DNA of 64,000 nt from Leptospira wolbachii serovar Codice str. CDC (GCF_000332515.2 NZ_AOGZ02000014.1:1504001-1568000), one strand, 5' to 3'; positions 27,653 to 37,844 are shown, counted from the stretch's first letter. The notes: generated from the letters alone by a model not told the origin. Numbers and translations are program-made.

Positions 27653-29050
27653 ATGAATCGAGAACCCATGTTCGGCCTGGAAACCGGCTTTTTATCCAAA
27701 CAAACCGCAGGTCTCATTTGCGGAATCCTCCAAAAACGTTATTCGATTGGCAACTCCCATGTACCCTTGTTCTCCTCTCCGTCTCCTTTGTATCCTGGTT
27801 TGGAACTCATCTCAGACAAAGGACCAAATCCCATCCAAAAACGATTGGTGGTCGGAAGTATTCGTATGGGGTATGGCCACCACCGTATGGCTTTGTCCGT
27901 TTATTCTCATTCTTTAAAAAAACAAATTCCCACTTACTTACATGACCTACTTGCCATCCAGTCCCCTGAGGCAACCGCTATCGCCGACATTGATTCTGGT
28001 TATAGTTATTTTTCAAGACTCAGTGCCGAGATTGGTGGACCAGTGGAATGGCTTTGGGGACAACTTATGTCCCAAGGAAATCTAACTTCTTTAGAACTTT
28101 CTTGCCAATTGGCGGAGCTTTATAAGGGGCTTATGAAGGGAATTCCGACCGACTCTCCCGTAATCACCACATATCCGTTAAATGGTCAAATTGCGGTAGC
28201 ATCAGGATTTCAAAAAACAATCCACCTTATTTGTGATAACTACCCACAATATTATTTATTAGTGCCGGGTGCACTGAATTTAGTCCAGACTCCTTCCGCC
28301 TATTCAAAGTTTATCCAAATGGGTGTTCCAAAAGAAAACCTTGCTGTTGCGGGACATTGGGTTTCCGAAGATGTTCTATCGAATGCAGTGACTGACAGTG
28401 AAAATCGCGTTCGTAGAATTGATTCTAAAAAATGCAGAAGGTTTCTTATCCCCATTGGAGGAGCTGGTGCCCAAAAAGGTTATGTAATCGATTTAATACG
28501 TTTGAGTAAAAACCATCTGCAAAATAAGAAGGCAGTGTTTTGGATCAATACAGGGGATCATACCAAAGTTCTAAAATCCATTGAAGAGTTTCTTATCGTC
28601 AAAAAAATTCCCTATTTATCCATAAATACTTGGGAAGATTTAATTCATTTTATTGAACGTCACCCTTTACGTTCCGAAGACAACGAAAACAATCCACCTG
28701 TTGTTTTGTTTCATTTTCCATCACACACGGAAGCATTTTCTGCAACCGATAGACTGATTCGTATTACAGATGTTCTAGTCACAAAACCATCGGAGCTTGC
28801 TTTCTATCCGGTTCCTAAACTTTTTATTCGCAGAGTGGGAGATCATGAGGCCGCATCGGTTCTTCGTTCATTGGAACTCGGAGAAGGAACTGTGGAATGT
28901 AGAGAAGTAATACACGCAAAAGAACTCATTCATATATTCACTGAATCAGAAGATTTGCTACTACGTATGAATGAATCTGTAATTAGAAATACAATTGAGG
29001 GAATCTATAATGGAAGTAAGGCGGCCGTGGAAATCTCAGCCGCAAACTAA
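27653..29050 (+). CDS. GT-B-like protein related to MurG/MGDG synthase, unknown substrate
   Basis: 465 residues. The motif IRMGYGHHRMALS (about 70-82) resembles the N-terminal GxGH motif of the MurG/monogalactosyldiacylglycerol synthase glycosyltransferases. Later segments (FLIPIGGAGAQKGY about 263-276; FPSHTEAFSATDRLI about 352; VTKPSELAFYPVPK about 380) look like a nucleotide-sugar-binding half. No signal peptide is seen. The start could be ATG 27653 or 27668. The function is not recognised; a glycosyltransferase acting on a lipid is inference. Confidence 0.6.
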   Translation: MNREPMFGLETGFLSKQTAGLICGILQKRYSIGNSHVPLFSSPSPLYPGLELISDKGPNPIQKRLVVGSIRMGYGHHRMALSVYSHSLKKQIPTYLHDLLAIQSPEATAIADIDSGYSYFSRLSAEIGGPVEWLWGQLMSQGNLTSLELSCQLAELYKGLMKGIPTDSPVITTYPLNGQIAVASGFQKTIHLICDNYPQYYLLVPGALNLVQTPSAYSKFIQMGVPKENLAVAGHWVSEDVLSNAVTDSENRVRRIDSKKCRRFLIPIGGAGAQKGYVIDLIRLSKNHLQNKKAVFWINTGDHTKVLKSIEEFLIVKKIPYLSINTWEDLIHFIERHPLRSEDNENNPPVVLFHFPSHTEAFSATDRLIRITDVLVTKPSELAFYPVPKLFIRRVGDHEAASVLRSLELGEGTVECREVIHAKELIHIFTESEDLLLRMNESVIRNTIEGIYNGSKAAVEISAAN

Positions 29051-29065
29051 CGAGTCAGTGGATTT

Positions 29066-29431
29066 TTAGGTAGAAAACTTCTTTTCTAATTCTAGTCTGG
29101 TTGATTCCCAGATAGCGGCAATTTTTTTTCCCTCTTCCACCGAGGCTTCAATTTCGCCGGTTTTTGCAAAACCTTCTGCTTTGATCACCACTTCTGAAAG
29201 CGCTGCCAAACCAAAATTAGCAGCCACACCTTTGATTTGGTGTAATTCTGCCTGCAAATCCTTTGGTTCTTTGGAGACCAAAAGACGGCCTAAATTTTCG
29301 ATCCGAGTTGCCATATTTTCCAAAAGAGAGGTTATCATCTCTTTTAACCAGGCCTGGTCCTCTGGATCGTTCATATCCACTAAAGATTCTATACGAGACC
29401 AATCTATAAGCAAGTTACACCACCCAGTCAA
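29066..29431 (-). CDS. HPt domain phosphotransfer protein
   Basis: 121 residues forming one histidine phosphotransfer domain. The phospho-acceptor is H64 in LHQIKGVAANFGL, matching HxxKG-x-A/S of HPt proteins, with helices on both sides. It would relay a phosphoryl group between a hybrid kinase and response regulator. No kinase or regulator is nearby, so partners are elsewhere in the genome. It converges with the GT-B-like gene and is divergent from lpxA. Confidence 0.85.
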   Translation of the reverse strand: MTGWCNLLIDWSRIESLVDMNDPEDQAWLKEMITSLLENMATRIENLGRLLVSKEPKDLQAELHQIKGVAANFGLAALSEVVIKAEGFAKTGEIEASVEEGKKIAAIWESTRLELEKKFST

Positions 29432-29517
29432 AAGTAAACAGACTAAGAAAAGCGTGTAAATTACATTTTAAAAAATCATTTGCAGGTCCTCGGAATCGGT
29501 TTTTTTTGTAAAACACT

Positions 29518-30324
29518 ATGAAAATTCACCCCACTGCCATCATCGATCCGAAGGCGGAACTCCATGAGTCCGTAGAAGTAGGACCGTTTTGTATCATTGA
29601 GAAAGATGTCAAAATCGGCGAAGGAACCGTCATTGAATCCCATGTAAAGATCCTATCAGGAACTCGTATTGGTAAGTTCAACAAACTATCGTCGGGCGGA
29701 AGTTTCGGCGGATTACCACAAGATTTAGCCTTCAAACCGGAAACTAAGACCTATTTAGAAATTGGTGACCACAACCATACCCGAGAAAACGTTATCTTCC
29801 ACCGTGGATCCGTAGAAGGAAAAGCTACAGTCATAGGAAATCATAACTATCTTATGGGGAACGTTCATATTGCTCATGATGTGATCGTTGGTGACCATAA
29901 CATTATGGTTCAAAACACGATGCTCGCCGGCCATGTCGTCATTGGTGATAAAGTTTTTATTTCGGGTTCCGTTGGAGTCCATCAATTTGTACGTGTTTCT
30001 GATTATGCAATGTTAGCTGGTCTTACGAAAGTAGTAAAAGATGTACCTCCGTATGCTACAGTGGATGGTCATCCTGCACTCGTAGTCAGCTTGAATGTTG
30101 TTGGTATGAAACGTGCGGGAATTTCTGCGGATGTTCGTTTGGCAATCAAACGTGTTTATAAAATCATATATCACAGCGGGCTCAATACCAAACAAGCCCT
30201 TGCTGAATTAAAAAAGGATACCAATCCCGCACCAGAAGTAAAAAAAATTATCGAATTCTTTGAGTCCAGTAAACGCGGTGTTGTAGATCATCGTTTTGTC
30301 TCAGGTGGATCTGACGAAGAATGA
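29518..30324 (+). CDS. lpxA: LpxA, UDP-sugar O/N-acyltransferase of lipid A synthesis
   Basis: 268 residues. Transfers a hydroxyacyl chain from ACP to the UDP-amino sugar, the first lipid A step. Left-handed beta-helix hexapeptide repeats fill residues 1-190, with the catalytic motif NVHIAHD (H120, equivalent to E. coli H125) and GSVGVHQF. A helical C-terminal domain follows. In L. interrogans the enzyme prefers UDP-GlcNAc3N; the same is plausible here but not visible. The stop overlaps galE as ATGA. Confidence 0.94.
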   Translation: MKIHPTAIIDPKAELHESVEVGPFCIIEKDVKIGEGTVIESHVKILSGTRIGKFNKLSSGGSFGGLPQDLAFKPETKTYLEIGDHNHTRENVIFHRGSVEGKATVIGNHNYLMGNVHIAHDVIVGDHNIMVQNTMLAGHVVIGDKVFISGSVGVHQFVRVSDYAMLAGLTKVVKDVPPYATVDGHPALVVSLNVVGMKRAGISADVRLAIKRVYKIIYHSGLNTKQALAELKKDTNPAPEVKKIIEFFESSKRGVVDHRFVSGGSDEE

Positions 30325-31289
30325 GAGTTCTCGTTACCGGGGGAGCCGGTTATATCGGAAGTCATATTGTTTTAGAACTTATGGAATTGGGACATGATAT
30401 CCTCGTTGTCGATGATATGGAAAAAGGAAACGAAGCCAATTTGTTTCCTGGAAATGAATTCATCAAAGGAGAAATCCAAAATCCTGAAATTTTAAAACAA
30501 ATATTTGCAAAAAAAATAGATGCCGTTTTTCACTTCGCTGCGTGGAAAGCTGCCGGTGAATCCATGACCGATCCACTTAAGTATACAATGAATAACTTAA
30601 ATGGCACCTTTACTTTGTTAAATGCACTGATAGAACATGATTGTAAATATATTGTTTTTTCTTCTTCCGCTGCTGTCTATGGAGCACCCAAATACTTACC
30701 TATCGATGAAAATCATCCCTTACAACCAGAGAATTACTACGGATATACAAAACTCTGTATTGAAGAAAACCTCGAATGGTTCGATAAATTAAAAGGTTTA
30801 AAATCTGCAAGATTACGGTACTTCAATGCCGCAGGTTATGATCCAAAAGGTAGGATCAAAGGAATTGAAAAAACTCCTGCCAATTTATTACCCATTATTA
30901 TGGAAACAGCCTCGGGAATTCGAAATGGATACGAAATTTTTGGAACCGATTATGAAACTGAAGACGGAACTTGTGTTCGTGACTACATTCATGTTTCCGA
31001 TTTAGCGAAAGCCCATGTTTTAGCTTTGAATTACATTATGTCGAAAAATGAAAGTTTGACGGTGAATCTAGGTTCGGAATCGGGCTACTCTGTTAAAGAA
31101 ATGGCAGATCTTGCTGAAAAAGTGGTAGGGAAAACCATTGTTCACAAAACAAGTGGTAGACGAGCAGGAGATCCTGCGAAGTTACTCGCATCTTCTGCAA
31201 AAGCAAGAGAACTACTAAATTGGAAACCAATTTATAGTGATGCAGAAACTCTACTGTCTAGTATGTGGAATCTGTATAAAACCCTATAA
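30321..31289 (+). CDS. galE: UDP-glucose 4-epimerase GalE
   Basis: 322-residue short-chain dehydrogenase (extended SDR). NAD motif GGAGYIGSH (residues 7-15), catalytic Ser in FSSSAAVYG and YxxxK in YYGYTKL. The segment ARLRYFNAAGYDP and the later GDPAKLLASS are characteristic of GalE. It interconverts UDP-glucose and UDP-galactose (or the GlcNAc/GalNAc pair) for surface polysaccharides. It is translationally coupled to lpxA. Confidence 0.93.
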   Translation: MRVLVTGGAGYIGSHIVLELMELGHDILVVDDMEKGNEANLFPGNEFIKGEIQNPEILKQIFAKKIDAVFHFAAWKAAGESMTDPLKYTMNNLNGTFTLLNALIEHDCKYIVFSSSAAVYGAPKYLPIDENHPLQPENYYGYTKLCIEENLEWFDKLKGLKSARLRYFNAAGYDPKGRIKGIEKTPANLLPIIMETASGIRNGYEIFGTDYETEDGTCVRDYIHVSDLAKAHVLALNYIMSKNESLTVNLGSESGYSVKEMADLAEKVVGKTIVHKTSGRRAGDPAKLLASSAKARELLNWKPIYSDAETLLSSMWNLYKTL

Positions 31290-31300
31290 AGAAGGGTTTT
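31278..31300. terminator. Shared hairpin between the galE and M15 peptidase ends
   Basis: AAAACCC (31278-31284) pairs with GGGTTTT (31294-31300) around a 9-nt loop. It includes the stop codons of both convergent genes, whose frames overlap by 6 bp, and ends in T on either strand. It could end both transcripts, though the T tracts are only 4 nt. Confidence 0.45.
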
Positions 31301-32084
31301 GAATCTTTTCACAATCCGGGTTTATGGAACGAACAAAGTCCAAAGCCCGGTCTCCTAAAACATCAGCACCTAAAAAACTTCCTGCCAATTGAATCTGACC
31401 TGACGTAAATCCCTTGGCCCATTCTTTTGTGAGTTGGTTCGAAATCGGAGCATAAGACCAGTGCCACTTTTCTTCCTGGTATCCTTTGTTGTTTCTTGTC
31501 GACAAACGACTGTACGGTTGGCAAAATCCGTATTTGTTTGCATTTTGTTTTAACCAATCGTAAAGAATTTTCCCCTTTCCATTCTCTTCAAAATAGGCAT
31601 TGTCGAGGGCATTGATATCAAAATCGGTTCCCCAATGGTGGCGAGAAGTTCCTGGAGCACTGGAAAATTCCAAAATCAAATTGGTAATTTCTTCCGGTGA
31701 TTTCCCTTTGATGGGAACACGCATTGCTTTTTTACCCGTGTATTTGGATTCCCAAATTCCTTTTTGATGGCTAAAGTTTCGAAAAGAAGAAACTAAAAAT
31801 ATATGTTGTTTGTAAGTCGATGGTTTTGAATCTTCAAAATCATTCACCATTTGGTGGAGAGCCTTCTTAACATCAGGCCTAAGAAAATGTTCTTTTCCAT
31901 TTTCCTCTAGTATAACAGACGCTAATGGGCCAGGAGAATTGAATTTACCCGTTAAATAGGAAGTTTTATCAATACCTAAATACAAATCTGTGGGAGATGT
32001 TTTCAGCGGTTTTTCTCCGCAAACTAAAAAGAAAGAAACAAATAATAGAGTTATGTATTTAGTTCGTAACATAGATAGGTTCAT
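31284..32084 (-). CDS. M15-family peptidase lipoprotein (VanY/DD-carboxypeptidase-like)
   Basis: 266 residues with a lipoprotein signal ending in FLVCGE. The zinc motifs of LAS/M15 peptidases are present: SRHHWGTDFD (SxHxxGxDxD) and EKWHWSY (ExxHW). Probably trims the D-Ala-D-Ala end of peptidoglycan stem peptides in the periplasm. It is 14 bp after recG and on the same strand. Confidence 0.88.
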   Translation of the reverse strand: MNLSMLRTKYITLLFVSFFLVCGEKPLKTSPTDLYLGIDKTSYLTGKFNSPGPLASVILEENGKEHFLRPDVKKALHQMVNDFEDSKPSTYKQHIFLVSSFRNFSHQKGIWESKYTGKKAMRVPIKGKSPEEITNLILEFSSAPGTSRHHWGTDFDINALDNAYFEENGKGKILYDWLKQNANKYGFCQPYSRLSTRNNKGYQEEKWHWSYAPISNQLTKEWAKGFTSGQIQLAGSFLGADVLGDRALDFVRSINPDCEKIQNPSL

Positions 32085-32098
32085 TAAAAATTTAAGGA

Positions 32099-34168
32099 TT
32101 AATTCGCAAATAAAAATTTGCCTTCACTGAATCTTGTACTCAATTCAGCCACTTCGGTGGGATCATCCAAAGGAAAGGAAGAAGCATCTTCTTTGGCTTC
32201 ATCAAGTAAATTCCGATCGGAAACCAAGTCGGCAATTTTAAATTCAGGGAGTCCACTTTGTTTGACACCTAGAAGTTCCCCGGGACCTCGAATCGCCAAA
32301 TCTTTTTCGGCCAAATAGTATCCATCGTTGGAAGCTACAAGTGCCTCCAAACGGTCACGTCCTTCATCACTAATAAAATCACCCGTCATTAAAATACAAA
32401 AACTTTCGATATCACTTCTTCCCACACGACCACGTAACTGGTGTAATTGGGAAATTCCAAACCTGTCTGCATGTTCCACTACTAATATTGTAGCATTGGG
32501 AACATCCACTCCAACTTCCACTACCGTGGTTGTGACAAGAATTTGGATTTCTCCTGATTTGAATTTCTCCATCACCGATTCTTTTTCTGCACTTTTCATT
32601 TTCCCATGTAGCAATCCAATTTTTAATTCGGGAAATACATTGGTTCTCAGGTTTTCATAAGCCACAGTACAAGATTCCAAGTCGACTTTTTCCGATTCTT
32701 CTACTAACGGATATACAATATAACACTGTCTTCCCGATCCAACATACTTACGAATGGAATTGTAAACGCCTGCTCTTCTATCTTCTTTGTACCATCTTGT
32801 ATCAATGGGTTTACGGCCTTTGGGTTTTGTTTTGATATTTACTAAAGTTAAATCCCCATACAAAGTAAGACAAAGTGTCCGCGGGATCGGTGTTGCAGTC
32901 ATTGCCAAGATATCAGGATTTTTTCCTTTCGAACGAATGGTTTCTCTTTGGTCCACACCAAACTTATGTTGTTCATCAATCACAACAAGACCCAAGTCAG
33001 AAAAAACGACATCTTCTTGTAATAGAGAGTGAGTTCCAATGATGATATTGGATTCTCCCATTTTGATCCTTGTCAGTTTTTCTAATCGAGTTTTTTTGTT
33101 TTCACCACCTAACAATAACTCAATTCCAAGAAAAGGCATATTGCCCATAAATTTATATATGGTTTGGTAGTGTTGGCGAGCTAAAATTTCTGTGGGCGCC
33201 AAAAACACTACCTGGATGTGGTTATCAATATAATGGAGAGCAATGAGAAGGGCTGTAATTGTTTTTCCCGAACCCACATCTCCTTGGAGTAAAAAGGCAG
33301 CCGGTGAATCAGAACTCGTTTGCAAAAGAATGGTAGAGACAGCTACTTTTTGGTCTTCTGTCAATTCGAAGGGAAGGTTCTTTTCCAAGTTCTCATGGGA
33401 AGGGGATTTGGGAAGCGGCCAAAGCAATCGTTTTACTTTTTGTCTTTCTCTTTGTTTGTATAATAAAAGCCTTTGGAAGTAAAAAAACTCTTCATAAGCA
33501 AATCTTTTCCGTGCAATTTGTACGGCTTCCATAGTTTCCGGAAAATGAATTTCATGAAAAGCCTCGTCCCGAGGAAGTAAGGTGCGTTTTTTGACTAACT
33601 TCTGGGGAAGGTTTTCTGCAATCACACCACCTGCCAGGACTTGATGGATGAGTTTTCTTAAACCTTTGGAATCAAGACCATCTTCTTTGAGGGCTTCTGT
33701 AGATGGGTAAAGTGGAATGATACGACCCGCATGAATGGAATCTTCTGGGTCTTCCTTATCGGATAAAAATTCATACTCTGGGTGGAGGATCTGGTATCCT
33801 TTAAAGTATTCTAATTTTCCAGAGACGACTACCTTTCTATCGACTGTAAAAATCTTATGAAAGAAATTCACGCCGCGAAAGAATACCAAATTGATCCTTT
33901 CGTTGTTTAAGGTCCGAAACCCAACAAGTAAGCGACTCTTTTTTCCATGAACGATATAACTATCCGCAATCGTTCCCAGAAGGGTCACCACATCCCCTTG
34001 TTTTAAGATAATGTCTTTTGTAAAATTACGATCTAAATAACGGCGTGGGAAATAAGTTAGGAGTTCAAAGTAGGTAGAAATTCCATGTTCTAAAAGGACA
34101 GATTTTCGTTTGGGACCAATCCCTTTCAGTGTGGATAAACTTTGCGATAGATCTAGTCCCTGTTTCAT
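32099..34168 (-). CDS. recG: ATP-dependent DNA helicase RecG
   Basis: 689 residues, usual length. Remodels stalled forks and Holliday junctions. An N-terminal wedge/OB domain (about 60-150) precedes the SF2 motor with Walker A QGDVGSGKT (about 294-302), DEQH box (VVIDEQHKFG), TATPIPRT and the late motif QLRGRVGRS. The start overlaps the upstream zinc-ribbon gene as ATGA. Confidence 0.97.
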   Translation of the reverse strand: MKQGLDLSQSLSTLKGIGPKRKSVLLEHGISTYFELLTYFPRRYLDRNFTKDIILKQGDVVTLLGTIADSYIVHGKKSRLLVGFRTLNNERINLVFFRGVNFFHKIFTVDRKVVVSGKLEYFKGYQILHPEYEFLSDKEDPEDSIHAGRIIPLYPSTEALKEDGLDSKGLRKLIHQVLAGGVIAENLPQKLVKKRTLLPRDEAFHEIHFPETMEAVQIARKRFAYEEFFYFQRLLLYKQRERQKVKRLLWPLPKSPSHENLEKNLPFELTEDQKVAVSTILLQTSSDSPAAFLLQGDVGSGKTITALLIALHYIDNHIQVVFLAPTEILARQHYQTIYKFMGNMPFLGIELLLGGENKKTRLEKLTRIKMGESNIIIGTHSLLQEDVVFSDLGLVVIDEQHKFGVDQRETIRSKGKNPDILAMTATPIPRTLCLTLYGDLTLVNIKTKPKGRKPIDTRWYKEDRRAGVYNSIRKYVGSGRQCYIVYPLVEESEKVDLESCTVAYENLRTNVFPELKIGLLHGKMKSAEKESVMEKFKSGEIQILVTTTVVEVGVDVPNATILVVEHADRFGISQLHQLRGRVGRSDIESFCILMTGDFISDEGRDRLEALVASNDGYYLAEKDLAIRGPGELLGVKQSGLPEFKIADLVSDRNLLDEAKEDASSFPLDDPTEVAELSTRFSEGKFLFAN

Positions 34169-34575
34169 AGTTCATCCGTGGGTTTGGGTGGCCCAAATCC
34201 ATTGTCTTTCAGATTCGTTGTTTCTGAAGAATCTGTTGGTTTTCTTTCAGAATCCAAAATCAAATAGCAGTATTTACATCCATAAATTTGTGCCTGTTTT
34301 TTTCCTTCACTATTGGTATAGGTAGAAATGGCAGCATATAAAAATTCATCTTTACGCAGGACTGTCCCACAAACAGGACATAGGCGAATGCGTGGCATAC
34401 TCGGATCTTTTTCTTTTCCATAGATCTTTCTTGGATCCCCGACTCGTAAAGATCCTTCTTTTGCGAGACGTTCTTTTTCTTTTTTATCTAAACTTTGATT
34501 GTCAACAGCAGAGAGGGCGTATAAAAAAAAGGCCACGGTAAAAAGGACACCGCATATCGTAAGAAAGGTGACCAT
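34165..34575 (-). CDS. Membrane-anchored zinc-ribbon protein, unknown function
   Basis: 136 residues. One N-terminal membrane helix (about 3-23), a charged linker, then a zinc-ribbon: CPVCG (about 87-91) and CKYC (about 118-121). The tail is polar and Pro-rich. No known family. It is in a tight run with the phosphoesterase (0 bp) and recG (4-bp overlap). Confidence 0.7.
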   Translation of the reverse strand: MVTFLTICGVLFTVAFFLYALSAVDNQSLDKKEKERLAKEGSLRVGDPRKIYGKEKDPSMPRIRLCPVCGTVLRKDEFLYAAISTYTNSEGKKQAQIYGCKYCYLILDSERKPTDSSETTNLKDNGFGPPKPTDEL

Positions 34576-35580
34576 TTAATTGCCTCGAATGTAGTCTTCG
34601 GAACTCACTGTGGAGATGGGATTTTGGGATATTAATTTCGGATATTTTTCAGAACAATCTACTTCAATGAGTGTATGCCAATCCTCACCTCGCAACTGGC
34701 AAAGATTGGATTGAACTACGTTTTTTCCTTCCATAAGAATTTCGGCAAAATATCCACCCTCTTGAAATCCATGTAAAGAATCCACCGCACCAAAGTTAGA
34801 TGGGTTGATAAAGACAGTATTTCTTGTTTTTTTGATTCCCTGGTCTTCATGGACATGGCCGGAGACAACGAGCGATGGTGATTCATCATCCAAATACCTT
34901 CGAATCCCTTGGCTTCCACATTTTCCTACACCGGGAATGGTATCAAAGTATCCATAAGCCGGATTGTGAATCCAACAAATGTCTGGTAGTTCTTCGCGGA
35001 AAAAATCTTCCGGCTCACTATAATTTTTTCCGTTCTTTGTGTATTCATGAAAAACTACGGTGAGTTTTTCTGGAATCCCTGAGGTCCAAATGGGAGCACC
35101 GCCGTAGCCAGAAACTTTGAGATTCCCGAATTCAAAACTTTTACGATGCACTTCGCGTTGGTAGAGTTCTGTGTATTGTAAATCCAAATCATAGTTTCCC
35201 GGCAAACAATACACAGGTGACTTGGCATATTTTAAGATTAGTTTTTCGATGATTTCATATTTTTCTTTCATCGTTTTGGCAGCGAGTTTATACAAATCTC
35301 GATACTTTTGGGATTTTTCTACGATGGCTGTGGAATACTTTTCAGGAAAACGAATGGCATGAGTTGTAAAATCAAAAGGAGTGGAATCATCCTTCCTTTC
35401 CGTTAACAAATAGTACAATTCTTCCTGGACTCCACAAAAATCAATGATGCGATCAAAAGAAAAAAATGCCTTATAAATAATATCTCCGGAAAACAAATAT
35501 AAGTCTGCCTCTGTGGTTTGCAGAATTCGTTTTAAACCATGAAGTCCATCATGGATGTCCGTAAGATAAATGATTTTCAT
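34576..35580 (-). CDS. Calcineurin-like metallophosphoesterase
   Basis: 334 residues. Metal motifs: DIH (residues 7-9) for the DxH site, SGDI (about 31-34), PGNYD (about 128) for GNHD, and VVSGHVHED (about 232-240). The substrate cannot be told; it may act on DNA ends, a nucleotide or a phospholipid headgroup. It is in the same run as a hypothetical gene and recG. Confidence 0.85.
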   Translation of the reverse strand: MKIIYLTDIHDGLHGLKRILQTTEADLYLFSGDIIYKAFFSFDRIIDFCGVQEELYYLLTERKDDSTPFDFTTHAIRFPEKYSTAIVEKSQKYRDLYKLAAKTMKEKYEIIEKLILKYAKSPVYCLPGNYDLDLQYTELYQREVHRKSFEFGNLKVSGYGGAPIWTSGIPEKLTVVFHEYTKNGKNYSEPEDFFREELPDICWIHNPAYGYFDTIPGVGKCGSQGIRRYLDDESPSLVVSGHVHEDQGIKKTRNTVFINPSNFGAVDSLHGFQEGGYFAEILMEGKNVVQSNLCQLRGEDWHTLIEVDCSEKYPKLISQNPISTVSSEDYIRGN

Positions 35581-36261
35581 TTATTCATTTTCCCAAAGTA
35601 ACATCTGTATATCGCGGTCTTCTTCAATATAATCTATCTTTAAATATTCAGGTCCAAAAAAATCCACAAGAGGTTTTAGGATGGTGGAAGATCTTACGAA
35701 AATATAAAGTTCATTATTATCTCCAATGATGTATTGGATTTCAATTTTTCCTGCGATCGAAGGAACTAAGTTGAGAAAGTAATTTAGATCAAATAGAATT
35801 TCCCACTGTAAACCGGTAAGTGAAAGTAGGTGAGGTGCCGCATGTAAGATAGACTCAAAAACTTTTTTTTTGTGAAAAGGATCTACCTTGCCAAACCACC
35901 TAACAAAGTCAAAACGCCTAGGTTTTGTATCCCAAACACGATATCCCACAATTTTCAATCGAGCTTTGTTATCTTTGACGGAAACAGGTTTGAGGCGGAC
36001 ACGATAACGAATGGATTCCACATTCAAAAATCGAGCAATCCAGAGCCAACCCATCCGGTAAACTCCTGTCATAATGACCTCACCCTTGGCAGAAGAGACT
36101 TCCAAACTCTCTAAATCGGGATCTTCCGCAATGATCTCAGTCGATATGACCTTTCGTAAGCTACCTAATAGTAAGGTGACTTTATAATTACTCTTTGGGA
36201 CCACTTTTGGTGGCAAAAAGAGATTCAGTGGATTGAAACGGAGAAGATCCGTTAAAAGCAT
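35581..36261 (-). CDS. Conserved-looking protein of unknown function
   Basis: 226 residues, no recognised domain, no signal peptide. It is mostly alternating beta and amphipathic segments. First gene of the phosphoesterase/zinc-ribbon/recG run, starting divergently from gpsA, and its stop abuts the next start. Its real-gene status rests on the coupling and length. Confidence 0.6.
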   Translation of the reverse strand: MLLTDLLRFNPLNLFLPPKVVPKSNYKVTLLLGSLRKVISTEIIAEDPDLESLEVSSAKGEVIMTGVYRMGWLWIARFLNVESIRYRVRLKPVSVKDNKARLKIVGYRVWDTKPRRFDFVRWFGKVDPFHKKKVFESILHAAPHLLSLTGLQWEILFDLNYFLNLVPSIAGKIEIQYIIGDNNELYIFVRSSTILKPLVDFFGPEYLKIDYIEEDRDIQMLLWENE

Positions 36262-36317
36262 ATTTTAATTTTATTTTCTATTGCCTTTTTGGAAAGCAGA
36301 TTTAGAATACAGAACTC

Positions 36318-37319
36318 ATGAAGATTGGTATCATTGGCGCTGGAAGTTTTGGCACTGCACTAGGTAGTATATTAGCGGACAAGGGGTATGACGTCACCCT
36401 TTGGACCAGGAGCGAGGATCAAGCAAGATCCATCAATGAAAAACATATAAATACAAAACACATGCCGGATTTACTGCTCCCGGAGAAACTAAAAGCGGAT
36501 ACAAACCTCATCCACGTCGTCAAAGACAAGGATATGATCGTTTCGGCTCCTCCGAGCCATGCACTCTCAGGAATTTTAAAAGAAATCAAAGACCATATCC
36601 CGCCGAAAGTGCCCATTGTTTCAGCATCCAAAGGAATTGAAAACGAAAGTCTCAGGCTTATATCAGAGATCTTTGAATCAGAACTTCCCGGACAATTCCA
36701 TTCACAACTTTCTTATCTTTCTGGTCCCAGTTTTGCCAAAGAAATGGTCAAAAGAGTTCCCACCATTGTGTCCATCGCATCAAAGAACGAAGCCACCGCC
36801 AAACGAGTGCAAGAGATTTTTAGTTTTACCTACTTTCGAACGTATTGGACGCCCGATGTGGTGGGTGTAGAAGTTGGTGGTGCATTGAAGAATGTCATTG
36901 CCATTGCTGCTGGGGTTGCCGATGGTCTCGGGTTTGGCCAAAATACAAGAGCTGCTCTCATCACACGCGGGTTAAACGAGATCACAAGAATGGGAATCAA
37001 AATGGGTGCAGACCCAATGACTTTCCTCGGGCCATCAGGAATGGGAGATTTGGTTCTCACCTGTTGTGGAGAAGGATCAAGAAATCGTACAGTTGGCTTT
37101 CGTTTAGGCAAAGGTGAAAAACTAAAAGAAATTTTAGCTTCCATGAATGAAGTCGCAGAAGGTGTCAAAACCACTCTCTCTGCAAAGAATCTTTCCGACA
37201 AACTGGGTGTGGAAATGGCCATCACCCAGGAAGTGTATCGGATGTTATACGAAGACAAAGACCCGAAAGAAGTTGTTAAGGCTCTTATGAGCCGAGATTT
37301 AAAACGTGAAGGTGTTTAG
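36318..37319 (+). CDS. gpsA: Glycerol-3-phosphate dehydrogenase, NAD(P)+
   Basis: 333 residues. Makes sn-glycerol-3-phosphate from dihydroxyacetone phosphate for phospholipids. NAD motif GAGSFGTA (residues 7-14), APPSHA, the segment [21 protein letters not shown] with catalytic Lys, and [19 protein letters not shown] are all diagnostic. Convergent with the MAPEG gene, overlapping by 4 bp. Confidence 0.96.
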   Translation: MKIGIIGAGSFGTALGSILADKGYDVTLWTRSEDQARSINEKHINTKHMPDLLLPEKLKADTNLIHVVKDKDMIVSAPPSHALSGILKEIKDHIPPKVPIVSASKGIENESLRLISEIFESELPGQFHSQLSYLSGPSFAKEMVKRVPTIVSIASKNEATAKRVQEIFSFTYFRTYWTPDVVGVEVGGALKNVIAIAAGVADGLGFGQNTRAALITRGLNEITRMGIKMGADPMTFLGPSGMGDLVLTCCGEGSRNRTVGFRLGKGEKLKEILASMNEVAEGVKTTLSAKNLSDKLGVEMAITQEVYRMLYEDKDPKEVVKALMSRDLKREGV

Positions 37320-37720
37320 AACAGACGAACCAAAAGTACGATATAAGTTACAATTTGTATCATATAAAACGTAAATCGGACATTCACTGCTAAAACACTT
37401 GTGGAAGTTAAATGAGTGAGGGATTGCAAAACCCTTGCTCCCAAAATCACAAACCCTGCCTGGTTGACAAAACTATCAATCATCCCAAAACTCGAAGTTA
37501 AAAAAACTACTGTCAAAAAAAGAGGAAGGTTTTCCAAGCTATTGAGATGAGCACGGTTCAGTCTCCAATTGAAGTCCGATCCATGTTGCACTCCAGCCGG
37601 AAATTCATTTGATTTTTTTTTGCCGAGTAATACCAAAATACTACGATACGTTGTTAAAGATACACCAAGTCCCAATGTCCAAAGTGCAAATCCAATGAGT
37701 GTAAAATAAATCGTTTCCAC
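37316..37720 (-). CDS. MAPEG family membrane protein
   Basis: 134 residues, four hydrophobic helices. The segment [13 protein letters not shown] (about 55-67) and the later [11 protein letters not shown] are the typical MAPEG motifs (glutathione-linked eicosanoid and detoxification membrane enzymes). The start is GTG at 37720 with AGGAGG upstream. The substrate is unknown. Confidence 0.85.
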   Translation of the reverse strand: METIYFTLIGFALWTLGLGVSLTTYRSILVLLGKKKSNEFPAGVQHGSDFNWRLNRAHLNSLENLPLFLTVVFLTSSFGMIDSFVNQAGFVILGARVLQSLTHLTSTSVLAVNVRFTFYMIQIVTYIVLLVRLF

Positions 37721-37844
37721 AAATCCTCCTTTTGTATCGGAACCAAACTATATTGGATAAGATACAGGTGGAGATTCTAAATGACTCTAGTTCATTTGTA
37801 AAGTAATTAAAAGGATTTTCTGATTCAGTTAGAAAACTTCCTAT

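Noticed and set aside
36830..37258. Open frame on the minus strand, 142 codons
   Set aside because: It is a shadow of gpsA, whose diagnostic motifs lie in the same bases.
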